A DNA stretch of 31,822 nt from JAQVUB01 sp033809415 (GTDB lineage Bacteria; Verrucomicrobiota; Lentisphaeria; Oligosphaerales; Oligosphaeraceae), in the NCBI GenBank assembly GCA_033809415.1, contig JAPXLT010000017.1, positions 1 through 31,822 on the forward strand. The letters run 5' to 3'. A model generated the notes under the pieces. The model saw only the letters and a list, made by a program, of their open reading frames with translations, made no database searches and was not told where the DNA came from. The translations under genes and the position numbers were made by a program. Every line of letters starts with the position of its first letter. Position 1 is the first letter of the stretch. Positions 25,481-31,822 of the stretch are shown here, piece after piece.

Positions 25481-25860
25481 GCAGAAATTTTCGTACTACT
25501 ATCACTCGATTTTTTCTTTTTTGGGAAAGATTTTTCAGAAAAGCAATATCCAAGTCATTGGCATACAATCACTTGTCAAGATGATCCGTCTGCTTGTGGT
25601 GCCTTTACAAGGCACTGTCCTTGGGTGGGTTCCTCACCCCAGGCTAAAGCCAGGGGTTAAGCATGGTTAAACGCCTACGGCGTAAAGCATTGTACCGATT
25701 CGTCCGATCCGACTGATCAGTCGGAGAAACCAATAGACCAGATCATAAATTCGCGTGCCATTCCATCCGTCGAAGCAGCAACCCCTAAAAAATTTTCCGC
25801 GCTTTCCGTGCTTTCCGTGGACAAAAAATAGGTTGTGGCGGTCAGTCCACGTCCAGTCAT
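25481..25860. repeat. Composite hairpin repeat, copy B (longest)
   Basis: This gap between the two glycosidase genes is almost entirely repeat. In order it holds an 'aaattttcgtactactatca' end, 'tgggaaagatttttcagaaa', and hairpins gtgcctt-tac-aaggcac (25599-25615), accccaggct/agccaggggt (25636-25657), acgcc-tac-ggcgt (25671-25683) and tccgac/gtcgga (25708-25725). It continues with 'gaagcagcaacccct' near 25770, a ttccgtg module and 'aataggttgtgg' near 25827. The order is the same as copy A and the inverse of copy C. Confidence 0.82.
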
Positions 25861-25912
25861 CGTTTGTTTTTTCATATTCAACATACAAGTAGAGAAGGAT
25901 TCAGTTTTTTTC

Positions 25913-27148
25913 ATGAGTAAAGATCAAATTCATGTCGCCATGGTTGGTGTCAGCGGTCGTGGAAGCGGCCTGCTGGGCTTGTTGCTGGAGATGGAAGATG
26001 TGCGCGTGACCGGCGTTTCCGACCGCTATTCCGACCGCCTCGAGAAAGCGGCGAAGCAGGTGCAGGATGTCTACGGAAAGGCACCAAATGCAGCAACTGA
26101 TTACCGGCGGCTGCTCGAGGACCCGGAGTTGGATGCGGTGATTACACCATCCTCTTGGACTTCGCATGCGCAAATATGCCTGGATACCATGGAAGCCGGA
26201 AAATATGCCGCCACTGAAGTTGGCGGGGCGACCTCGATCGAACAGTGCTGGAACCTGGTGCGCACCTCGGAACGTACCGGAAAACCCTGCATGCTGCTGG
26301 AAAACTGCTGTTACGGGCAGGAGGAGATGACCATACTCAACATGGTCAAAAAAGGACTTTTCGGCGAATTGATCCATGCCGAAGGCGGCTATCGGCATGA
26401 CCTGCGCGATGAAGTCTGCCAAGGGCGCGAAAATCGCCATTACCGTCTGGAGAATTACATGCATCGGAACGGGGATGTCTATCCGACCCATGATCTGGGG
26501 CCGATTGCCAAATATCTGAATATTAATCGCGGCAACCGGATGTTGTCGCTGACCTCGACAGCTTCGAAATCGCGTGGTCTGAATGCCTGGATGCACAAGC
26601 ATAAAGGTGCCGATTACGACCTGGCGGATTTCCAGTTTGCCCAGGGTGATGTGGTCACCACAGTCATCAAGTGCGCACACGGCGAAACGATCGTCTTGTT
26701 CCATGACACGAGCCTGCCGCGTCCCTACAGCCGTGGAAATCTATTGCAGGGAACGAAAGGCATCTGGATGGAGGATAAGCACGGAGTTTATCTGGAGGAC
26801 CTCAGCAAAGAACCGCATGTCTGGGAAGACCTCAACAAATATTATGAAGAATATGAGCATCCTCTCTGGAAGCGCTTCCGCCAGGAAGGTGTCAAAGGTG
26901 GACATGGCGGCATGGACTGGCTGGTGTTGCGGGCTTTTGTGGAAGCCGTGCAGCAAAACTGCCAGACCCCGATCGATGTCTATGACACGGCTGCCTGGAT
27001 GGCTATCACCTGCCTCAGCGAGGACTCCGTCGCCATGGGCAGTATGCCGGTGCCCATCCCAGACTTCACCAACGGACGCTGGATGTCCCGTGAACCAATC
27101 GTCGAAGGTGCCTATTGCCTCGATAAAGTCTGCGACGAGTTTTTCTGA
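25913..27148 (+). CDS. Gfo/Idh/MocA-family protein, GH109-like (possible alpha-N-acetylgalactosaminidase)
   Basis: The 411-residue protein has an N-terminal Rossmann fold (VAMVGVSGRGSG, 8-19) and the alpha/beta C-terminal domain of Gfo/Idh/MocA oxidoreductases. Several segments look like the glycosidase branch GH109, which removes alpha-linked N-acetylgalactosamine through an NAD-dependent oxidation: YAATEVGGATS, EGGYRHDLR (157-165), VYPTHDLGPIAKYLNINRG (189-207) and HDTSLPRPYSR (264-274). I chose the ATG at 25913; upstream codons are in repeat sequence. The ribosome site agaagga is about 14 bases upstream, which is long. It has no signal peptide. Its last 37 bases overlap the convergent comEC gene. 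A plain dehydrogenase remains possible. Confidence 0.85.
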   Translation: MSKDQIHVAMVGVSGRGSGLLGLLLEMEDVRVTGVSDRYSDRLEKAAKQVQDVYGKAPNAATDYRRLLEDPELDAVITPSSWTSHAQICLDTMEAGKYAATEVGGATSIEQCWNLVRTSERTGKPCMLLENCCYGQEEMTILNMVKKGLFGELIHAEGGYRHDLRDEVCQGRENRHYRLENYMHRNGDVYPTHDLGPIAKYLNINRGNRMLSLTSTASKSRGLNAWMHKHKGADYDLADFQFAQGDVVTTVIKCAHGETIVLFHDTSLPRPYSRGNLLQGTKGIWMEDKHGVYLEDLSKEPHVWEDLNKYYEEYEHPLWKRFRQEGVKGGHGGMDWLVLRAFVEAVQQNCQTPIDVYDTAAWMAITCLSEDSVAMGSMPVPIPDFTNGRWMSREPIVEGAYCLDKVCDEFF

Positions 27149-28791
27149 TCGTATGTGGAGCATGATTGCTGCCCGGCCAGGTCGTTCCTTTGTTTCTCCT
27201 GGTACTTTGCAGTGATGATCAGCAGCCAGAGTCCAAGGGCGAGGTGGTACAGGAAATTCTCGAGATTGCTGAAGGGCACTGCATTCCAGGTCAACAATGA
27301 ATCTGACGCAGTTTCCGCCCAGAATTGCAGGCTGTTGAGCAGAACCTTTGCGATGCCGTTGCTGATTTTCTGCGCCGCCGGGCATGTGAAGGCCAGCAAT
27401 AGCTTCAAGGGACAGAAGGCAAGGATCAGAAAAACGGTGGTGCCCAGGGGCAGATTGACCAGTGGCGAAAGCAGGCATAGCTGCCCATTGATGCGCAATG
27501 TGATCCCTGCACTGCCTATCCAGGCCAACGCTGAACTGGCCAGAGCCGCAGCCAAGTTTGCAAGGGTGCCCTCGAGATGATGCCAACCCTGATATTTGCG
27601 CGGAATCCAACGCCGTCTTTCCAGCAGTACAGCCTTCATTTCCCGGATGGAACCCCAGCCCAGAATCAATACTGCGACAATTAGATAAGAATACAGGAAC
27701 CCGCTGTGCAGGATATATAGCGGATTGCCGATCAGCGCCAGCAAGCCGCTGAAACCCAGGCTATTCAAGGCGGATGGTGGACGGAAGCGCCAGCAGGCAT
27801 AGAGGCAAAGCAGACTCATATAAAATGCCCGTAGTACAGATGGCGAAGTCCCGGTCAATAATAGATAACCCAGCAGTACAGGTACCAGCAGAAACCAGCG
27901 CAGGCGCAATCCCAGGCCGCAACTGCGGAAAAAGCTTTCCGCCAGTAAAACGACCATGCCGACATGCAACCCGGATATGGAAAATATATGGATGGTGCCT
28001 GAGCGGATGAAGCGCTGGTTGGTTTCGGCTCTGAGCAGTCCGCTCATGCCCAATCCCAGAGCCAGCAGCATCCTGGCTGCATCAGGATGATCGAGACCCG
28101 ATACCAGGCGAATGGCCAGAACCCCGCGAATTTTCTGAAGCCATCGGGCGATTCTCATCTGCATCCCGGTATCAATCCCCATCTTGTGGTTGATTGCCCG
28201 TAACAAAAATATCCGCTGGATACCAAGGATCTGCAGATAGCGTCCATAATATCCCCCGGAAGAATTTTCAGCTGGCGGCAGCAGCAGGCAGCCTTCTCCG
28301 ATCAGCATTTCTCCGAGTTCGAGTTGCTGCAGTTGTTCGCGCATCGCTTTGCTGCTTCGCAACAGGACTTTTCCGGCGGCTGGCTGCCACGTGCTGTTCA
28401 GGTGATTCCGCATTGCCAGAATTTCCGCATGCCATTTTTCGCGTCCGCTGCTGAGTTCCTGCAATTCTGGGGGCAGGGCGGGTGCTTCACAAATGCGCAG
28501 ATACAATTGCGCGTATCCCTCCCGGCGTGGCATGTGCCGCAAATATGTCTGCCAGGGGCAAGCCAGAAAAAGACAAGCCCAAGCATAGCCGGCAATCGCC
28601 AAAAACAAGGCACTGCAATGCCGGATGAACGTGGCTCTGCCTAGCCAACAACAGAAAAAAATGCCGAACGCCGAAAGCACCAGAAGGAAATCGCTTAGGT
28701 GACAGGCACCAGCAGCCGCCCCGGAGGCAAAACAGCAGAACTGCCAAAAGGCCGGAGAAGTATTCATGATGTTCTGTGTGGCTTGGCGCAT
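27112..28791 (-). CDS. comEC: ComEC/Rec2-family competence protein lacking the nuclease domain
   Basis: ComEC forms the inner-membrane channel through which single-stranded DNA enters during natural transformation. The 559-residue protein has several membrane helices at the N-terminus, then a soluble DUF4131/OB-like region. The competence domain carries the diagnostic FSISGLHVGMVVLL motif and a run of further helices. The protein ends about 30 residues after the last helix. The C-terminal metallo-beta-lactamase domain found in many ComEC proteins is absent. Start codons at 28791 and 28767 are both possible; neither has a clear ribosome site. The first 5 upstream bases lead straight into repeat element E4. 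The 3' end overlaps the convergent GH109-like gene by 37 bases. comF lies 1.7 kb away. Confidence 0.88.
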   Translation of the reverse strand: MRQATQNIMNTSPAFWQFCCFASGAAAGACHLSDFLLVLSAFGIFFCCWLGRATFIRHCSALFLAIAGYAWACLFLACPWQTYLRHMPRREGYAQLYLRICEAPALPPELQELSSGREKWHAEILAMRNHLNSTWQPAAGKVLLRSSKAMREQLQQLELGEMLIGEGCLLLPPAENSSGGYYGRYLQILGIQRIFLLRAINHKMGIDTGMQMRIARWLQKIRGVLAIRLVSGLDHPDAARMLLALGLGMSGLLRAETNQRFIRSGTIHIFSISGLHVGMVVLLAESFFRSCGLGLRLRWFLLVPVLLGYLLLTGTSPSVLRAFYMSLLCLYACWRFRPPSALNSLGFSGLLALIGNPLYILHSGFLYSYLIVAVLILGWGSIREMKAVLLERRRWIPRKYQGWHHLEGTLANLAAALASSALAWIGSAGITLRINGQLCLLSPLVNLPLGTTVFLILAFCPLKLLLAFTCPAAQKISNGIAKVLLNSLQFWAETASDSLLTWNAVPFSNLENFLYHLALGLWLLIITAKYQEKQRNDLAGQQSCSTYDQKNSSQTLSRQ

Positions 28792-28795
28792 AAGG

Positions 28796-29086
28796 AAGGG
28801 TGCAGGGTGCAGGGTGCAGGGGGCAGGGTGCAGGGTGCAGGTTAGGGTGCAGGTTAGGGTGCAGGGTGCAGGGTGCAGGGGGCAGGTTAGGGTGCAGGGT
28901 GAAGGGTGCAGGGTGAAGGGTGCAGGTTAGGGTGCAGGGGGAGCGTTGTGGGCGTTCGTGTCCTGTCCACAATGTCCACAACGTCCGACCCGTCCGACCT
29001 GTCCGACCCGTCCGACCCGTCCGACCCGTCCGACCCGTCCGACGCCTGCCCCCTGTCCCCTGCCCCCTGCCCCCTGCACCCTCTAT
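28796..29086. repeat. Heptamer/9-mer element E4, longest copy with two complementary arms
   Basis: A G-rich left arm of gggtgca/gggggca heptamers, interrupted by ggttagggtgca spacers, runs from 28796 to about 28936. The core at 28930-28972 is identical to 21901-21943. Tandem 9-mers of the form tccgacccg or tccgacctg cover about 28983-29043. The right arm, cgcctgccccctgtcccctg and onward to 29086, is C-rich and complementary to the left arm. It sits between divergent comEC and the Lrp-like gene. Confidence 0.88.
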
Positions 29087-29182
29087 CATATCCGAAAATT
29101 CCCGTATATGCAAGTTGCTGGAAGCAGAATCATAGAAAGTCTTGGAGACTCCATGATTTGTTATGATTTCACAGTCTGGCAC

Positions 29183-29211
29183 TTGCAAGCTGTCAATTAC
29201 AGGCATAAATT
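29183..29211 (+). promoter_or_regulatory. Promoter of the Lrp-like/era/comF operon
   Basis: TTGCAA (29183-29188) and TAAATT (29206-29211) are separated by 17 bases. Transcription would start near 29218, giving a 50-base leader that contains the ribosome site aggagg in front of the ATG at 29268. Confidence 0.55.
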
Positions 29212-29267
29212 AGCTTTTTACATAGTCAGAGTGTAAAGAATAATTCACCATTGTCGCAGGAGGCAGC

Positions 29268-29543
29268 ATGGTCACCGCATTTGTATTGATCAGCATTGTT
29301 GACCGGAAAGTTCATGAAACCGTCAAGGCCCTGCAGAAAAATCCTGGGGTGACGGAAGTGCATATCGTTGCCGGGGAATACGATCTGGTGGCGGTAATTC
29401 GCGTGGACAGCAATGAGAAGCTTGCTGATATCATTACCAACGTCATTGTCAATGCGCCCGGAGTCGAACGCACAAAAACCCTCTTCGCCCTGGAAAGTTA
29501 TTCCTCGTTTGATTTGAACAGTATTTTCAGTGAACAACCTTAA
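29268..29543 (+). CDS. Stand-alone Lrp/AsnC ligand-binding (RAM) domain protein
   Basis: This 91-residue protein is made of only the alpha/beta RAM domain of Lrp/AsnC regulators. The segments MVTAFVLISIVDRK, VTEVHIVAGEYDLVAVIRV and the closing TLFALESYSS are typical. There is no helix-turn-helix. Such single-domain members bind small effectors such as amino acids and form ring-like oligomers. They may tune full-length regulators or enzymes. A strong ribosome site, aggagg, lies 6 bases before the ATG, and a promoter lies just upstream. Its TAA is followed directly by the ATG of era, so the two are co-translated. Confidence 0.88.
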   Translation: MVTAFVLISIVDRKVHETVKALQKNPGVTEVHIVAGEYDLVAVIRVDSNEKLADIITNVIVNAPGVERTKTLFALESYSSFDLNSIFSEQP

Positions 29544-30458
29544 ATGCCTGTCCCAGTTTCATCTGATCTTCCGGAAAAAGGCAAGACCGGTTTCGTGGCC
29601 TTGCTTGGCCGTCCCAATACCGGCAAATCGACTTTGCTGAATACGCTTCTTGGCTGTCACCTGGCAGCAGTTTCGAATAAGCCTCAGACGACCCGAAAAC
29701 GGATGCTGGGCATCTATAATGACGAAGATTCGCAGGTTTTATTTCTGGATGCTCCCGGCGTTCACCGCACAAAGATTGCGATCGATGAAGCGATGGCGCA
29801 GTCGGTCGACCGGGTGCTCGAGGATGCCGATCTTGTCGTCTGCCTGCTTGATCCGACTCGTGAACCCGGTGAGGAAGACCGCATGGCCGCAGAATTGGCC
29901 AAGCTTTGCGGAAAACCGGTTTTGCTGGTACTCAACAAGACAGATGTGGCGACGCCTGCACAACAGGAAGCCAGCCTGGCATTTTACCGGGAAATTCTTC
30001 CGGAAGCGGAGAGCTTGTTGCTGATTGCCACGGATGCGGCTAGTGCAGATCATCTGTTGCAACGGATCAAACAGCTGCTGCCTGAAGGATTGTTTCTCTT
30101 TGACCGTGAAAATCTCACTGATGCCTATGAGCGGGATGTCGCCGCAGAGCTGATTCGTGAAGTGCTCCTGGAAGAGCTGCAACAGGAAATCCCGCACAGT
30201 ATCGCAGTGGTGATCAATCTCTGGACGGTCATAGAAAACCGCATCCGGATTGATGCTACCCTGATCCTCGAACGGGAAGCCCATAAGGGGATCGTCATCG
30301 GTCAAGGTGGACGCATGATCAAAAAGATCAAGCGGCGCGCAATACAGAAAATTGCCGAATTCTGCGGGCAGAAAGTTGCTCTGGACCTGTTCCTGAAAGT
30401 CATGCCGAACTGGCGAAAACAGAAAAATTTCTTGAAAGAGATCAACCTGATGGAATGA
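29544..30458 (+). CDS. era: GTPase Era
   Basis: Era is a GTPase that binds the 3' end of 16S rRNA and assists small-subunit maturation. The 304-residue protein has the N-terminal G domain with GRPNTGKS (22-29), the DAPGVH switch segment and the NKTD specificity motif. The C-terminal KH RNA-binding domain follows, with IVIGQGGRMIKKIKRRA. The length is normal. The ATG touches the stop of the preceding gene, and the end overlaps the comF start by 4 bases (ATGA). Era usually sits with rnc, ybeY or recO, so the neighbours here are unusual. Confidence 0.96.
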   Translation: MPVPVSSDLPEKGKTGFVALLGRPNTGKSTLLNTLLGCHLAAVSNKPQTTRKRMLGIYNDEDSQVLFLDAPGVHRTKIAIDEAMAQSVDRVLEDADLVVCLLDPTREPGEEDRMAAELAKLCGKPVLLVLNKTDVATPAQQEASLAFYREILPEAESLLLIATDAASADHLLQRIKQLLPEGLFLFDRENLTDAYERDVAAELIREVLLEELQQEIPHSIAVVINLWTVIENRIRIDATLILEREAHKGIVIGQGGRMIKKIKRRAIQKIAEFCGQKVALDLFLKVMPNWRKQKNFLKEINLME

Positions 30459-31198
30459 AGCAGTATCTGCGCAGCGTGCGGACGAGCGGGCGTTTCCTCT
30501 GGGAAACGCTCGATGCTTTTCTGGCACCGCATATATGCCCGCTGTGCCGACAGGAACTCGCAACAGGCTGCGGAGTCTGCGAAAACTGCCAAAAGGCACT
30601 TCCGCAATTATCTGATGAACGCTGCCCACTTTGCGGTGGCAGTCGCGGTCGGTATGGATTGCTTGATATCTGTCGGCAGTGTTCGGAAGCGGGAGGGCAT
30701 CCCTGGTTCCGGGGCGTGTCCGCCTTTCCATTTCAAGGACTGGCCCGGGAAGCCGTGCACCGCTTCAAATATCAAAAGCAGACTTTCCTAGTGCCGTTTC
30801 TGGCGGCGCGAATGGTCGAGGCCTGGCGCAAATATGGCGCACCCGCCCGCCCGCAGCTTATCGTCCCAGTGCCGCTGCATTGGAGCCGACTCTGGCAGCG
30901 CGGCTTCAATCAGGCCGCCCTGTTGGCTGAATTCATCGGCAAAGGACTGCAATTGCCCGTATGCCATGCACTGTGCAGAAAACGCCGCACTTCGCAACAG
31001 GCCGGACTCTCACGCGATGAACGCAGCAAAAACCTCAAAAACGCCTTCCGAATCCACAATGCAGCCCAAGTCTGCAATCAATCGATCCTGCTGATCGATG
31101 ATGTCTTTACCACCGGAAATACTTTGCAGGAATCTGCCCGCGTCCTGCTCAAAAATGGCGCTGCCGAAGTCAATATTCTGACCATCGCCAGAGATTGA
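30455..31198 (+). CDS. comF: ComF-family phosphoribosyltransferase-like protein
   Basis: ComF proteins are needed for DNA uptake or processing in several competent bacteria. The 247-residue protein begins with a cysteine-rich zinc region, with pairs at 28/31, 39/42/45, 57/60 and 73/76. The type I phosphoribosyltransferase fold follows, with the PRPP loop LLIDDVFTTGNTL near residues 211-223. The segment HRFKYQ and the conserved VPVPLHWSRLWQRGFNQA are also present. It overlaps era by 4 bases and so is translationally coupled. With comEC 1.7 kb away on the other strand, it hints that the cell can be transformed. Confidence 0.93.
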   Translation: MKQYLRSVRTSGRFLWETLDAFLAPHICPLCRQELATGCGVCENCQKALPQLSDERCPLCGGSRGRYGLLDICRQCSEAGGHPWFRGVSAFPFQGLAREAVHRFKYQKQTFLVPFLAARMVEAWRKYGAPARPQLIVPVPLHWSRLWQRGFNQAALLAEFIGKGLQLPVCHALCRKRRTSQQAGLSRDERSKNLKNAFRIHNAAQVCNQSILLIDDVFTTGNTLQESARVLLKNGAAEVNILTIARD

Positions 31199-31205
31199 AT
31201 GAAAC

Positions 31206-31602
31206 CCATTTTTTAACAACGAAAAGGCACGAAAAGGCTTGGCGCGGGCTGACGCCCACAACCCATTTTTTGTCCACGGAAAGCACGGAAAGCGCGGAAA
31301 ATTTTTATAGTGGTTGCTGCTCTGACGGATGGGAGGGCAAGCGGATTTGTGATCTGACCTATTGGTTTCTCCGACGGATCAGTCGGATCGGCGATGTTGG
31401 GATTAGCCCTGTAAGGCGCGACATAATCTCTGTCCATCGTCCATTGTCCATTGTCCATTCAGCAGTCCATTCTTGTCCATTCCGTCCATCGTGTCCATTC
31501 TTGTCCCTGTCCATCGTCCATAAAAAATCTTTCCCAAAAAAGAAGATTTTGGGCGATAGTAGTACGAACTTTTTTTATGGGATGTGTTCTGACGGATGAA
31601 AT
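31206..31602. repeat. Composite repeat, copy D, with an embedded 9-mer array
   Basis: After comF, two variants of the short module lie in tandem (31208-31237 and 31268-31306), separated by 'ggcgcgggctgacgcccaca'. 'aatttttatagtggttgctg' and 'ctgacggatg' follow. A hairpin tccgac/gtcgga lies at 31370-31387. A remnant of the first hairpin (gccctgtaaggcgc) is near 31406-31419. Then a 9-mer array based on tgtccattg/cgtccatcg (about 31430-31520) replaces the usual sequence. The unit closes with 'aaaaaatctttcccaaaaaa' and a second copy of the 'ctgacggatgaaatggca' end (about 31585-31602). Confidence 0.7.
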
Positions 31603-31651
31603 GGCACGATTTAAAAGTAACGCAACCGTCCCGACCGCACCACTATTTAAA

Positions 31652-31806
31652 CCCGCCCCGCACCCCGCACCCCGCACCCCGCACCCCGCACCCCGCACCC
31701 CGCACCCCGCACCCCGCCCCCCGCCCCCCGCCCCCCGCACCCCGCCCCCCGCCCCCCGCCCCCCGCCCCCCGCCCCCTGCCCCCTGCACCCCGCACCCCG
31801 CACCAA
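31652..31806. repeat. C-rich heptamer array E5
   Basis: About 20 tandem copies of the heptamer accccgc, with ccccccg, cccctgc and related variants, make up this stretch. It is the reverse-complement type of the G-rich arms of E1-E4. No 9-mer array is directly attached. The sequence 'tttaaaagtaacgcaaccgt' lies just upstream at 31611-31630 and is also seen near 20547. Confidence 0.85.
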
Positions 31807-31822
31807 ACCACTCGCCACTAAC

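Noticed and set aside
28982..29043. 9-mer arrays as a CRISPR array
   Set aside because: The units are 9 bases with no spacers between them and no cas genes in the window. They are simple tandem repeats.
1..31822. Transposase or integrase that could move the repeats
   Set aside because: No frame in the window has DDE, serine or HUH/tyrosine transposase motifs that I can recognise. Any enzyme would have to be elsewhere in the genome.

Overview
This window is ordinary bacterial chromosome with a very unusual intergenic landscape. No rRNA, tRNA, CRISPR array, transposase or phage gene is visible. It holds 20 protein-coding genes that I can support. Likely housekeeping genes are guaB, ftsH, purL, era and an HPr gene. 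Around them lie small accessory modules. I infer a Gram-negative, fermentative, carbohydrate-degrading bacterium of the PVC group, most likely Lentisphaerota or Kiritimatiellota-like. The reasons are a TonB/Tol-type ExbB-ExbD-TPR system, a GH109-like Gfo/Idh protein and intergenic repeats built on 'cgtggttaaaaaa'-type modules. This taxonomic call is an inference and has not been checked by search.

Layout. (1) 185-3228, plus strand: a SUI1/YciH-like initiation factor, a PHP-family histidinol-phosphatase, an unrecognised membrane protein with an HExxH motif, and a Fic protein, all closely spaced. (2) 3686-5182: guaB. (3) 5503-5808, minus strand: a divergent HPr with its own promoter. (4) 6072-9716: exbB, exbD and a long secreted TPR protein, an apparent operon with overlapping or near-touching genes. 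(5) 9961-12686: a membrane-tailed FHA protein, then ftsH. A CrtISO/phytoene-desaturase-like flavoprotein (12689-14071) follows ftsH by 2 nt. (6) 14295-18023: a full-length fused purL with a C-terminal glutaminase. (7) 18375-20210, minus strand: a GH36 alpha-galactosidase. (8) 20831-21883: a secreted protein of unknown function. (9) 22071-23912: a fused homocysteine methyltransferase/methylenetetrahydrofolate reductase. (10) 23995-27148: a GH4 protein and a GH109-like protein, both members of NAD-dependent glycosidase families. (11) 27112-28767/28791, minus strand: ComEC without a nuclease domain. (12) 29268-31198: a stand-alone Lrp/AsnC ligand-binding domain, era and comF.

The gaps between genes are the most striking part. 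Nearly every one is filled by mosaic repeats of three kinds. First, short 'aacaacgaaaaggcacgaaaa' modules occur in both orientations. Second, composite units of several hundred bases carry three or four consecutive hairpins, and the stems differ between copies by compensatory base changes. Third, GC-skewed elements carry heptamer tandem repeats (GGGTGCA/GGGGGCA) next to 9-bp tandem repeats (TGTCCACAA, TGTCCGACC or TGTCCATTG). Two of these share an identical 43-bp core and have complementary G-rich and C-rich arms that could fold around the 9-mer array. Repeat sequence also forms the last codons of ftsH and the last codon and stop of the HPr gene. I think this repeat system is the best candidate for something undescribed here.

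Functionally the genes cover purine synthesis (guaB, purL), one-carbon/methionine metabolism, membrane protein quality control, envelope energisation, alpha-galactoside and amino-sugar hydrolysis, and DNA uptake (comEC, comF). There is no single pathway that unites the window.
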